Positions 6,969-14,604 are shown, counted from the stretch's first letter. The stretch: 18,855 nt of DNA from a bacterium (GCA_024225875.1 JAAEMD010000144.1:1-18855), one strand, 5' to 3'. Made by a program: numbers and translations. Notes: a model not told the origin generated them from the sequence alone.

Positions 6969-6987
6969 GTGATCTTTTTTTATATGC

Positions 6988-7625
6988 TTATTTTTTTATA
7001 TTACCGATTATCTCTTTATATATGGATTCTGTATCTTTAGTACCATCAATTACTTTAACTCTTTCTTTATATAAGAGTAATATAGGTTTTATTTCTTTTT
7101 TAAATATTTCATACCTCTTAATAATTATTTTTTTTGTATCGTCCTCTCTGGTAAATAAGCGCAATCCACATTTATCGCACCGTCCACTGTTTTTTTCAGG
7201 TTTATAGATATTGTGATAGATATTTTTGCATTTAATACAAGTTTTTCTGCCTAATACTCTGTCGATTAAGTAATCTAAACTAACCTCTAAAAAAAAAATA
7301 CCATTTTTTGTTCAATTTCGTTTAAACTTTTTAACTCTTTTGCCTGTCTTAGTGATCGTGGATATCCATCAGATATAAAACCGTCTTTAAATTCAGGTCT
7401 CTTGATTTTTTCGTTAAAAATATTTATTACGATCTCATCAGGGACCAGCTCCCCTTTTAACACATACTTCTTTATCTCAGTACCAGTAGCTGTGCTCCTG
7501 CTAATCTCATTTCTGATGATATCTCCTATCGAAATTGTAGAAACAGCAAGTTCTTTGGCTAATCGGTTTGCCTGGGTCCCCTTTCCAGAAGCAGGAGGAC
7601 CGAAAAATATAATATAATTACTCAT
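6988..7625 (-). CDS. adk: Adenylate kinase, reading frame broken at a T10 run
   Basis: Adenylate kinase interconverts ATP + AMP and 2 ADP. From the ATG at 7625 the frame gives the P-loop GPPASGKGTQA (9-19), FISDGYPRSLRQA and on to KMVFFF, then a stop at 7287. The other frame continues directly LEVSLDYLIDRVLGRKTC and onward through a zinc-type LID (TCIKC, later GRCDKCG), FTREDD and VIDGTKDTESIYKEI to a TAA at 6988. The break lies in ten consecutive T (7298-7289). Losing two T or adding one restores about 211-212 residues, the normal family length (~215). With eight T the strand reads VFFLEV, like VLEIDV in relatives. It overlaps secY by four bases (ATGA). A sequencing error, a recent mutation or RNA polymerase slippage could each explain it; since adk is normally essential, true loss is least likely. 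Confidence 0.9.
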
Positions 7626-8881
7626 AACATGCCTTCATATCTTTTTGAGATAATGAAAGTCTCGATTTGCTTAACCAGGTCCATAGCAACACCTACTATA
7701 ATAAGCAGCGCCGTCCCACCCAGCCCCATAAAGCTGGTGACATTAGTTACGTTTGCAGTAAATACAGGAACTATCGCAACTACAGCCAGAAAAAAAGCTC
7801 CAACCAGAGTTAGTTTGGATATTATTTTTTCTAAATATATCACTGTAGATTTCCCGGGTCTGACGCCCATGATAAACCCACCATATTTTTTGATATTATC
7901 TGATAACTCTTGAGGATTAAATGTTATAGCAGTATAAAAATATGCGAAGAAAAATATGAGCAGGCAATAAAGCATGTTATAAAGAACACCGTCATATTTA
8001 TAATATACAGAAAAAAATGTTTGTACCGCTTCTATATTTATATACCTGGAAAACATCATTGGAAATTGCAGGACAGCAGAAGCAAATATTATCGGCATAA
8101 CTCCGCCCTGAATAAGTCGTAATGGAATATAAGTGTTTTGCCCTCCATAAAGCTTTCGACCGACTACCCTTTTAGCATACTGTACCGGCACTTTTCTTTG
8201 TGCTTCCTGAACAAAAACAATACTTACAACCATAGCTAAAAAAACTGCTATTAACACAAGTACTCCAAAAATACTTGCTCCACCTTTTACCAGTATATAG
8301 GTATTTTTTATATAAAACGGCATCTGGGCTATTATCCCTATAAATATCAGCATCGAAGCTCCATTACCTATGCCGTTTTCCGTAATAACTTCACCAAACC
8401 ACATAACCAGACAAGCTCCTGCCACCAGACTGACTACTGAATATAAAACGAACAACCAGAAAGGGCCGTCTGTGGCAACAAAGGCCTTGAATCCAATTGA
8501 CATAAAAACGCCCTGCATTATCGCTATACCTATAGCCAGGTACCTTGTGTATTGAGCTATTTGTTTCCTGCCTGACATGCCTTCTTCAGCCAATTCTTTT
8601 AGACCAGGCCAGATAACCATTAACAGTTGCATCATAATAGATGCGTTAATATAAGGAAGTATGCCTAATGCAAATATTGAAAACCTTTTTAATCCCCCTC
8701 CTGAAAATAAATTAAGAAAACCAAGGACAGCACCCTGATTAAAATATTTACCCAGAGCATCTAAATCAACTCCCGATATAGGTATGTGGCTTCCCAACCT
8801 GTATATTACTAATATAAACAGAGTAAAAAGTATTTTTTTTCTTAATTCCGGAATTTTTAATATACTGGCAAAACCGTTCAT
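7622..8881 (-). CDS. secY: Preprotein translocase subunit SecY
   Basis: SecY is the channel subunit of the SecYEG translocon in the inner membrane; it passes unfolded proteins outward and inserts membrane proteins. The 419-residue protein has about ten hydrophobic segments. The family landmarks are RLGSHIPISGVD near the N-terminus, the plug region FSGGGLKRFSIFALGI, GEVITENGIGNGASMLI, the cytoplasmic-loop segments QEAQRKVPVQYAKR and NTYIPLRL, and IMGVRPGKSTVIYLEKI. Length is typical (~420-440). The start lies four bases after the rplO stop with no clear Shine-Dalgarno, so it probably depends on coupling to rplO; its own stop overlaps the adk ATG. Confidence 0.97.
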   Translation of the reverse strand: MNGFASILKIPELRKKILFTLFILVIYRLGSHIPISGVDLDALGKYFNQGAVLGFLNLFSGGGLKRFSIFALGILPYINASIMMQLLMVIWPGLKELAEEGMSGRKQIAQYTRYLAIGIAIMQGVFMSIGFKAFVATDGPFWLFVLYSVVSLVAGACLVMWFGEVITENGIGNGASMLIFIGIIAQMPFYIKNTYILVKGGASIFGVLVLIAVFLAMVVSIVFVQEAQRKVPVQYAKRVVGRKLYGGQNTYIPLRLIQGGVMPIIFASAVLQFPMMFSRYINIEAVQTFFSVYYKYDGVLYNMLYCLLIFFFAYFYTAITFNPQELSDNIKKYGGFIMGVRPGKSTVIYLEKIISKLTLVGAFFLAVVAIVPVFTANVTNVTSFMGLGGTALLIIVGVAMDLVKQIETFIISKRYEGML

Positions 8882-8885
8882 ATCT

Positions 8886-9338
8886 TTACTTTATCTCTTC
8901 ATAAACTGACTTGCTATTATCAATTTTTTCTTTTGCACTCTTAGAGATCTTGTGTGCTTTAATTGTGATTTTTTTTGTCAGTTCACCTTCTCCAAGAATT
9001 TTTACTTTTTCATTTTTACCTATCAGGCCCCTGCTTTTCATAGCTTCTAAATCAACAGAATCTCCTTCGTTAAAAAAAGCATCTATTTTGCCTAAATTCA
9101 GAACTACATAAAGTATTTTATTGATAACTCTATTTTTTGCTCCACGTCTTTTTGGTATTCTTTTGTAAAGTGGCACTTGCCCACCCTCAAATCCCATTAA
9201 TCGTGAGTAACCTGATCTGCTCTTCTGACCTTTATGACCTCTACCGCATTCTCCACCCATTCCAGAAGCATTGCCTCTGCCTTTTCGTTTCCTGTTTTTT
9301 ATTGAGCCTTTTGCCGGCTTTTTTTTAACTAACCCCAT
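8886..9338 (-). CDS. rplO: 50S ribosomal protein L15
   Basis: L15 is a late-assembling 50S protein. The 150 residues contain the glycine- and basic-rich N-terminal arm KGRGNASGMGGECGRGHKGQ, then SRSGYSRLMGFEGGQVPLYK and RIPKRRGAKN, followed by the family-type globular C-terminus (VKILGEGELTKKITIKAHKI). Length fits the family (~145). GAAGGAAG precedes the ATG. The gene follows rpsE by only 24 bases, where rpmD (L30) is found in many bacteria; there is no room for it here. Confidence 0.97.
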   Translation of the reverse strand: MGLVKKKPAKGSIKNRKRKGRGNASGMGGECGRGHKGQKSRSGYSRLMGFEGGQVPLYKRIPKRRGAKNRVINKILYVVLNLGKIDAFFNEGDSVDLEAMKSRGLIGKNEKVKILGEGELTKKITIKAHKISKSAKEKIDNSKSVYEEIK

Positions 9339-9362
9339 TTTTCTTCCTTCTCTTGATTAAAT

Positions 9363-9878
9363 TTAGCTTTTTACTTTTTCCTTAACTTGATAAACTGGAA
9401 GCATTTTACCTCTACGTTTACATTCTCTGTCCAAATCTCTGCACTGCAGTAATCCATTTAAAGCAGCCTTAGCCGCATTAATCGAATTAGATGCACCGAT
9501 AGATTTAGCAACAATGTTTTTTACTCCTGCAGCTTCTAACAGAATTCGTATTGATCCTCCTGCAATTACACCTGTTCCTGGCCTTGCAGGCTTCATTACA
9601 ACCTTCGAGGCTCCATATTCCCCCAATACTTCATGTGGGATTGTACCATTTACTATATTTATTTTCATAAATTTCTTTTTTGCTTTATCCACACCCTTTT
9701 TTATGGCCACAGGAACTTCTTTTGATTTTCCTAAAGCATATCCAACCTGTCCATTCTGGTTACCAGCTATAACAAAAGCTCTAAATGCCAGTCTCTTTCC
9801 GCCCTTAACTACTTTTGTTACCCTGTCTATTTGAATTACTTTTTCTAAAATATCTTTATTTTCTTCATTTTGTAACAT
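9363..9878 (-). CDS. rpsE: 30S ribosomal protein S5
   Basis: S5 works with S4 at the mRNA entry tunnel and affects decoding accuracy. The 171-residue protein shows the S5 double-stranded-RNA-binding N-domain (VIQIDRVTKVVKGGKRLAFR, then AFVIAGN..GQVGYALGKSKEVP). The C-domain has KVVMKPARPGTGVIAGGSIR and ILLEAAGVKNIVAKSIGASN. AAGGAG lies about nine bases before the ATG at 9878. It follows rplR by 16 bases. Confidence 0.97.
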   Translation of the reverse strand: MLQNEENKDILEKVIQIDRVTKVVKGGKRLAFRAFVIAGNQNGQVGYALGKSKEVPVAIKKGVDKAKKKFMKINIVNGTIPHEVLGEYGASKVVMKPARPGTGVIAGGSIRILLEAAGVKNIVAKSIGASNSINAAKAALNGLLQCRDLDRECKRRGKMLPVYQVKEKVKS

Positions 9879-9894
9879 TCAATTATTCTCCTTA

Positions 9895-10209
9895 TCAGAA
9901 CTGCAATCCATTTTCTCTAGCAGCCTCAGCCAGTTCTTTTACACGTCCTTTGTATACGCTAATCCCTCTATCAAAGAATACTTTCTTCACATTTTTTTCT
10001 TCTGCTTTTTTTGCCAGGCTGACGCCTACTGCTTTTGCACCTTCTTTATTACTTCCATTTTTCATTTTTAAAGAGGTCTCCGACACTATAGTAATACCCC
10101 TGGTATCATCAATTATCTGAGCAGAAATATTTTTATTACTTTTATAAACTCTTAACCTTAAGCGTTCTTCAGTGCTTTTCTTTATTGCTCTTTTTTTCTT
10201 TTTTTTCAT
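9895..10209 (-). CDS. rplR: 50S ribosomal protein L18, short N-terminus
   Basis: L18 binds 5S rRNA and joins it to the 50S central protuberance. At 104 residues it is shorter than the common ~117-122. The conserved part begins at RLRVYKSNKNISAQIIDDTR (17-36) and continues through EGAKAVGVSLAKKAEEKNVK, VFFDRGISVYKGRVKELAEA and ARENGLQF, the normal C-terminus. The N-terminal basic arm is reduced to MKKKKKRAIKKSTEER. The start ATG at 10209 follows AGGAG by nine bases. Upstream in-frame sequence belongs to the end of rplF, so a longer form is unlikely. Confidence 0.95.
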   Translation of the reverse strand: MKKKKKRAIKKSTEERLRLRVYKSNKNISAQIIDDTRGITIVSETSLKMKNGSNKEGAKAVGVSLAKKAEEKNVKKVFFDRGISVYKGRVKELAEAARENGLQF

Positions 10210-10221
10210 TAAAGCTATCTC

Positions 10222-10761
10222 CTATTTTTTAACACTCTTACCTTGTTTCTTAATTAAAACTTCATCAGCATATTTAATACCTTTTCCTTTATAAGGGTCC
10301 GGAGATCGTATTTCTCTAAGCTCTGCGGCTACCTGACCTACTAACTGCTTATCTATACCTGTAACCTTAACCTTGTTTTGACCTTCAACTACAAATTCAA
10401 TACCCTTTCTGGGCTTTATTACTACAGGGTGAGAATATCCTATGCTAAACAGCAGATCCTTTCCCTGTAACTGTACCCTGTATCCTATGCCATTTAACTC
10501 AAGCTGCTTTTCAAACCCTTTTGTAACACCTGTCACCATATTTGCAATTAAAGCTCTATACAATCCCTGTCTGGCCCGCACCTCTCTATTCTCAGATTTT
10601 CTGAGAACACGAAGTTCATTTGCATCTTGTTTAATCTCTATAGAAGTATCAATTTCACACGTTAAGTTACCCTTAGGTCCTGTTACATTAACATTCTGTC
10701 CATCAACTACGATATTAACTTCATCTTCTATTTGTATAGTTTTTTCACCAATTCTAGACAC
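10222..10761 (-). CDS. rplF: 50S ribosomal protein L6
   Basis: L6 lies near the factor-binding site of the 50S subunit. The 179 residues start MSRIGEKTIQI and form two similar alpha/beta repeats. They contain VNVTGPKGNLTCEID, ANMVTGVTKGFEKQLELNGI, GYSHPVVIKPRKGIEF and the C-terminal signature RSPDPYKGKGIKYADE. The start is GTG 10761, about nine bases after GGGG; the in-frame length matches the family (~177-180). It is 15 bases after rpsH and 12 before rplR. Confidence 0.97.
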   Translation of the reverse strand: MSRIGEKTIQIEDEVNIVVDGQNVNVTGPKGNLTCEIDTSIEIKQDANELRVLRKSENREVRARQGLYRALIANMVTGVTKGFEKQLELNGIGYRVQLQGKDLLFSIGYSHPVVIKPRKGIEFVVEGQNKVKVTGIDKQLVGQVAAELREIRSPDPYKGKGIKYADEVLIKKQGKSVKK

Positions 10762-10776
10762 TTTTCTTTACCCCGC

Positions 10777-11175
10777 TTAATAAGTTATACCTATTAACTC
10801 ACCACCTACATTATTTAATCTGGCCTCTCTACCAGATAAAATCCCTTTTGATGTAGATAACAGGCTAATGCCAAAACCATTTAATACCTTTGGCACATTT
10901 TTCTTTTGCACATAAATTCTCTTACCAGGCTTACTAACTCTTTTTATTTTACTTAAAACAGGGATTCCTTCATCATCATACTTAAGAACTATTTTCAAAA
11001 AACTCAACTTACTCTTCTCTTTTTTCTCATAACTTTTTATAAAGCCTTCCTCTTTCAATATTTTTGCTATTGACGCTTTTATATTTGAATGAGGCATTAC
11101 TAAAGCTTCATGCTTTTCCTGTAGTGCATTCCTTATTCTTGTAAACATATCTGCTATTGGATCAGTTATTGCCAT
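10777..11175 (-). CDS. rpsH: 30S ribosomal protein S8
   Basis: S8 is a primary 16S rRNA-binding protein of the 30S platform. I chose the ATG at 11175 (132 residues) because MAITDPIADMFTRIRNALQ is the family N-terminus and GGAGG lies five bases upstream; a start at 11187 would include that site in the coding region. The C-terminal part has RVSKPGKRIYVQKKNVPKVL and the signature GISLLSTSKGILSGREARL. In E. coli S8 represses the spc operon by binding mRNA near rplE; I did not find a convincing copy of that target here. Confidence 0.97.
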   Translation of the reverse strand: MAITDPIADMFTRIRNALQEKHEALVMPHSNIKASIAKILKEEGFIKSYEKKEKSKLSFLKIVLKYDDEGIPVLSKIKRVSKPGKRIYVQKKNVPKVLNGFGISLLSTSKGILSGREARLNNVGGELIGITY

Positions 11176-11190
11176 TGTTTCCTCCATTTA

Positions 11191-11370
11191 TTACCATGAT
11201 GATTTCCTGACACCAGGCAATTGTCCGCTACTTGCTAAAGTTCTAAAACATATTCTACATAAACCAAAGAATCTGATAAAACCCCTTGGTCTACCACAAA
11301 TATTACATCTATTTCTATACTGTATTTTCTTACGTCTCTTATTTCTCCATATCATTGAAATTTTTGCCAT
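11191..11370 (-). CDS. rpsN: 30S ribosomal protein S14, zinc-binding type Z
   Basis: A 59-residue protein found by translating the gap between rplE and rpsH. It starts MAKISMIWRNKRRKK and has two CxxC pairs, RCNICGRPRG (C22, C25) and GLCRICFR (C38, C41). It ends with SSGQLPGVRKSSW, the hallmark of short zinc-ribbon S14. S14 assembles late into the 30S head. It is two residues shorter than the common 61. An AAAGG-type ribosome binding site precedes the ATG at 11370. The rplE-rpsN-rpsH order is the common spc arrangement. Confidence 0.97.
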   Translation of the reverse strand: MAKISMIWRNKRRKKIQYRNRCNICGRPRGFIRFFGLCRICFRTLASSGQLPGVRKSSW

Positions 11371-11411
11371 TTTTCTACCTTTCTTTTCTATGTGTTTTCC
11401 TGGAACCTCTC

Positions 11412-11954
11412 TTATTTCTTCCTAAATGGCATTCCACAAAAACTTAATAAATCATACGCTTCTGCATCTGTATGCGCAGACGTCACAATTGTTATATCAT
11501 AACCTCTTATTTTATCAACATTATCTGCATTTACCTCAGGAAAAAGGAAGCTTTCCTTTATTCCGAATGTATAGTTTCCTCTACCATCAAAACTATTAAC
11601 AGGAACACCTCTAAAATCTCGTATCTTTGGTAAAACCATATTAATTAGTTTCGTAAAAAAATCATACATATTATCTGAACGAAGGGTTACTTTACAGCCT
11701 ATTACCTGCCCCTCTCTTATTTTAAAATTAGATATGGCTTTTTTTGCTTTTGTTAATACAGGCGTCTGACCAGTTATCTTTTTCAACTCATCAACAGTTA
11801 TTTCTATTACTTTTGAGTTCGTACTTGATTCACCAAGACCTCTATTTAAAACTATTTTAACTAACTTAGGTACCTGCATAACGTTTGCATAGTTATACTT
11901 TTCCTGCATCAGTTTAATTATTTTATTTTTATATTGTTCTTTTACCAATGACAT
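11412..11954 (-). CDS. rplE: 50S ribosomal protein L5
   Basis: L5 binds 5S rRNA and forms part of the bridge to the 30S head. The 180-residue protein has VPKLVKIVLNRGLGES, ELKKITGQTPVLTKAKKAIS, FKIREGQVIGCKVTLR, LPKIRDFRGVPVNSFDGRGN and GIKESFLFPEVN, and ends AYDLLSFCGMPFRKK. All are in family order, and length is the family norm (~179). The ATG at 11954 follows AGGGTG. It lies between rplX (12 bases) and rpsN (41 bases). Confidence 0.97.
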   Translation of the reverse strand: MSLVKEQYKNKIIKLMQEKYNYANVMQVPKLVKIVLNRGLGESSTNSKVIEITVDELKKITGQTPVLTKAKKAISNFKIREGQVIGCKVTLRSDNMYDFFTKLINMVLPKIRDFRGVPVNSFDGRGNYTFGIKESFLFPEVNADNVDKIRGYDITIVTSAHTDAEAYDLLSFCGMPFRKK

Positions 11955-11966
11955 TCAAATCACACC

Positions 11967-12275
11967 CTAATCAAATATAGCACTACTTATTTTTGCCTTT
12001 CTCTTCTTCTTACCCGCAACAAAACATACTGCTACCCTTGAAGGTTTACCAGTTTCAGGACAAATCAGCTTTACTTTTGAGGAGCTTACCGGAGACGGGG
12101 TCTCAATAATTCCAGCTTTGGTATTTTGAGTTGCTTTTTTGTGCTTTTTTACCATATTAACTTTCTCGACTATAACAGTCTTTTTCTTACGGTTTACCAG
12201 GACTATTTTTCCTGACTTACTTTTATCCCTGCCATTAGTTATTACTACTGTATCGCCTGTTTTTAACTTTTGCAC
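11967..12275 (-). CDS. rplX: 50S ribosomal protein L24
   Basis: L24 starts assembly of the 50S subunit at the tunnel exit. The KOW domain is near the N-terminus: LKTGDTVVITNGRDKSKSGK. KTVIVEKVNMVKKHKK and the C-terminal SSKVKLICPETGKPSRV with a basic tail follow, in family order. I place the start at GTG 12275 (102 residues), six bases after GGAG. The in-frame TTG at 12287 would put that ribosome binding site inside the gene. It follows rplN by 18 bases. Confidence 0.95.
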   Translation of the reverse strand: MQKLKTGDTVVITNGRDKSKSGKIVLVNRKKKTVIVEKVNMVKKHKKATQNTKAGIIETPSPVSSSKVKLICPETGKPSRVAVCFVAGKKKRKAKISSAIFD

Positions 12276-12293
12276 TTTTGTCTCCAATTATAT

Positions 12294-12662
12294 TTATATA
12301 ACATCTGATGCTAATGATATTATTTTCATAAAATTTTTATCTCTCAATTCCCTTGGAATAGGGCCAAATATTCTAGTTCCTTTTGGGTTTCCGTCTTTAT
12401 CTATTATAACTGCAGCATTATCATCAAACCTTACTGTTGTTCCATCACTTCTCTTTATCTTAGAGACTGTTCTTGCTACTACAGCTTTTACTATATCGCT
12501 CTTTTTAAACTGCCCCTGCGATATTGCCTTCTTTACTACAGCCACGATTATATCGCCTGCTCTTGCATACCTTTTTTTCGATCCACCCAGTACTTTTATA
12601 CACAGTATTTCTTTTGCACCTGAATTATCTGCTATTTTTAACTTCGTTTCTGCCTGTATCAT
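12294..12662 (-). CDS. rplN: 50S ribosomal protein L14
   Basis: L14 forms intersubunit bridges on the 50S surface. The 122-residue protein has the exact family length. It starts MIQAETKLKIADNSGAKEIL, contains GDIIVAVVKKAISQGQFKK, VARTVSKIKRSDGTTVRFDD and NAAVIIDKDGNPKGTRIFGP, and ends with RDKNFMKIISLASDVI. It starts 31 bases after rpsQ, one of the longer gaps in this part of the cluster, with AAAGG upstream of the ATG. Confidence 0.98.
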   Translation of the reverse strand: MIQAETKLKIADNSGAKEILCIKVLGGSKKRYARAGDIIVAVVKKAISQGQFKKSDIVKAVVARTVSKIKRSDGTTVRFDDNAAVIIDKDGNPKGTRIFGPIPRELRDKNFMKIISLASDVI

Positions 12663-12693
12663 TTGATATATGCCTTTCTAAAATTAATAAATA

Positions 12694-12975
12694 TCACTTA
12701 TTATTAGTATTGCCCGTTTTTATAATCTCTACTATTCTCCAGTTTTTTCTTTTACTTAAAGGCCTGCACTCCATTATTTTGACCTTATCTCCTACCAGAG
12801 CTTTTTCTTCATTATTGTGCACAATATATGTTTTAGATGCTTTATATACTTTTTCATATACTGGATATCTGGCTAAAGATTCAATTTTAACAGCTACAGT
12901 TTCTTTACCGGATCTATTTACTACATAACCCATCTTAGTTTTTCTTTTATTCCTTTCTGGAACCATTTTAGCCAT
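12694..12975 (-). CDS. rpsQ: 30S ribosomal protein S17
   Basis: S17 is a primary 16S rRNA-binding protein with an OB fold. The sequence shows RNKRKTKMGYVVNRSGKETV and the signature GDKVKIMECRPLSKRKNWRI. Two starts are possible. ATG 12975 (93 residues) lies three bases after GGAG and overlaps rpmC by eight bases. ATG 12966 (90 residues) lies 12 bases after it. The ATG at 12990 is unlikely because it includes the ribosome binding site. The polar tail KTGNTNNK is slightly longer than usual. Confidence 0.93.
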   Translation of the reverse strand: MAKMVPERNKRKTKMGYVVNRSGKETVAVKIESLARYPVYEKVYKASKTYIVHNNEEKALVGDKVKIMECRPLSKRKNWRIVEIIKTGNTNNK

Positions 12976-13147
12976 CTTCTCCTTTTGCATTTATCCTGGT
13001 CTTTAACCCAGCTATTTCCTTTTTTGTTTTTCTTATTTGAGAATTATCTTTCAACTCATTAGAAACCAGTTTAAAATAATAGTTTCTCAATAACTCTTCT
13101 TTTTTCTTAACTTCTAATTCTAATTCATTTATCTCGTCTTTACTCAT
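12968..13147 (-). CDS. rpmC: 50S ribosomal protein L29
   Basis: A 59-residue protein translated from the gap between rplP and rpsQ. It starts MSKDEINELELEVKKKEELL and then has YYFKLVSNELKDNSQIRKTK, matching the L29 pattern (LRFQ.A.GQLEN...IR..+++IA++KT). The protein is almost entirely helical, a two-helix hairpin at the tunnel exit. GGAG is ten bases before the ATG at 13147; an ATG nearer to it is followed at once by a stop. The divergent sequence would be easy to miss, but the position between L16 and S17 settles it. Confidence 0.93.
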   Translation of the reverse strand: MSKDEINELELEVKKKEELLRNYYFKLVSNELKDNSQIRKTKKEIAGLKTRINAKGEDG

Positions 13148-13167
13148 TATGACATTACTCCATCCGG

Positions 13168-13575
13168 TTACGTTTTTACCAGGAATTTAGTTTTAACAGA
13201 TAATTTATGTGCTGCCAGTCTGAATGCTTCTTTTGCTACTTCTTCACTTACACCACTTAGTTCAAACAATATAGTTCCTGGCTTTACTGGCGCCACCCAG
13301 AATTCAGGAGAGCCTTTACCTTTTCCCATACGAGTTTCTGCAGGCAGCCTGGTTATACTCTTATCCGGAAATATCCTTATCCAGATTTTTCCTCCACGTT
13401 TAATAAACCTGGTCATTGCTCTACGTGCAGCTTCTATCTGTCGCTCTGTTATCCAGGCACATCCAAGTGCCTGCAATGCATAATCGCCAAATGATATGTA
13501 GCACCCTACAGTTGCTTTACCTCTATTTCTACCTCTTTGTGTTTTTCTATATTTTGTTTTTTTTGGTATTAACAC
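13168..13575 (-). CDS. rplP: 50S ribosomal protein L16
   Basis: L16 helps position the A-site tRNA on the 50S subunit. The 135-residue protein starts MLIPKKTKYRKTQRGRNRGK. It includes SFGDYALQALGCAWITERQI, EAARRAMTRFIKRGGKIWIR, PAETRMGKGKGSPEFWVAPV and KPGTILFELSGVSEEVAKEA, all classical for the family. It starts with GTG at 13575 after GGGAG. It follows rpsC by ten bases. Confidence 0.98.
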   Translation of the reverse strand: MLIPKKTKYRKTQRGRNRGKATVGCYISFGDYALQALGCAWITERQIEAARRAMTRFIKRGGKIWIRIFPDKSITRLPAETRMGKGKGSPEFWVAPVKPGTILFELSGVSEEVAKEAFRLAAHKLSVKTKFLVKT

Positions 13576-13585
13576 GTTTTACTCC

Positions 13586-14242
13586 CTACTTATTAACTAA
13601 AACCGAACCTTCTTTTTTATTTATTATATCGCCATGATATAAAAACAATTTAACACCTATTTTCCCATATGTAGTTAATGCTTCGGAAAAAGCATAATCT
13701 ATATCTGCTCTAAATGTCTGCAAAGGAACCTTACCCTCTTTATACCACTCAGTCCTGGCTATCTCTGCTCCAGCTAACCTTCCTGAACAGGCCACCCTGA
13801 CACCCTTGACACCAGCTCTAATTGCTTTTTGAACAGCCGTTTTCATAGACCTCCTAAAAGGAGACCTTCTTTCAAGTTGAAAAACTATCCATTCTGTAAG
13901 CAACTTTGCATTTAAATCCGGATGTTTAATGTCTGTTACTTTTATTGTTACATCTTTGTCCAGCTTTTTCTTTAAATCCTGAACTAAATAGCCCGTATCC
14001 TTATTCCCTTTACCAAACACCACCCCGGGCCTGGAAACCTTTACATTAACCTCAATTAATTCTGCTTTCCTGCTTATATATATACTTGCCAGGCCGGCTT
14101 TTTTCAGTTCACCTTTTAAATACTGTCTGATTGTAAAATCTTCAACAACTAAATCAGCGTAGTCTTTTGTTGCAAACCAGTTACAATCCCAGTCTTTTAC
14201 TATTCCCAGTCTCAACGACCTTGGATGCGCTTTCTGCCCCAC
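13586..14242 (-). CDS. rpsC: 30S ribosomal protein S3
   Basis: S3 lies at the mRNA entry channel and has mRNA helicase activity with S4 and S5. The 218 residues start MGQKAHPRSLRLGIVKDWDC. A KH domain lies around residues 45-110, and the C-terminal domain has GVRVACSGRLAGAEIARTEW, YKEGKVPLQTFRADIDYAFS and TYGKIGVKLFLYHGDI. The start is GTG 14242; its G is also the last base of the rplV stop TAG, a one-base overlap. AGGAGG inside the end of rplV provides the ribosome binding site with six bases spacing. Confidence 0.97.
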   Translation of the reverse strand: MGQKAHPRSLRLGIVKDWDCNWFATKDYADLVVEDFTIRQYLKGELKKAGLASIYISRKAELIEVNVKVSRPGVVFGKGNKDTGYLVQDLKKKLDKDVTIKVTDIKHPDLNAKLLTEWIVFQLERRSPFRRSMKTAVQKAIRAGVKGVRVACSGRLAGAEIARTEWYKEGKVPLQTFRADIDYAFSEALTTYGKIGVKLFLYHGDIINKKEGSVLVNK

Positions 14243-14604
14243 TATACTCCTCCTTTTACTACATCTAGCCCTACATATATATGGCTTTGTCTTTTAATGA
14301 TTCCAAATATCCTGCCTCTTGCCCTGGGCTTAAAACGCTTTGATCTTGGGCCTTCATTTATCATTACATGAGACAGTACCAAACCTTCTTCATCCAGATT
14401 AGAATTGTTCTTTGCATTAGCAACCGCGGACATAACTACCTTATACAATACTTCAGATGATCTATGAGGCAGACTTTTTAAAATTGCTTTTACTTCCTCA
14501 ATCTTTTTACCCCTAATTAAATTAGCTACTCTTCTAATTTTATATGGAGACATCAATATATAACTTGCCTTTGCTACCGCTGCAGGCTCAATTATTTTCT
14601 TCAA
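14242..14604 (-). CDS. rplV: 50S ribosomal protein L22
   Basis: L22 lines the nascent-peptide exit tunnel; its beta hairpin is a macrolide-resistance site. The 120 residues include SPYKIRRVANLIRGKKIEEV, SSEVLYKVVMSAVANAKNNS and the hairpin region MINEGPRSKRFKPRARGRIF. The start is TTG 14604, directly after the rpsS stop; the upstream GGAGGG lies in the last codons of rpsS. The C-terminus GLDVVKGGV contains the Shine-Dalgarno of rpsC. Confidence 0.96.
   Translation of the reverse strand: MKKIIEPAAVAKASYILMSPYKIRRVANLIRGKKIEEVKAILKSLPHRSSEVLYKVVMSAVANAKNNSNLDEEGLVLSHVMINEGPRSKRFKPRARGRIFGIIKRQSHIYVGLDVVKGGV

Noticed and set aside
6988..7288. Second half of adk as an independent gene
   Set aside because: It has no start codon with a ribosome binding site and continues the adenylate kinase fold exactly where the first half ends.
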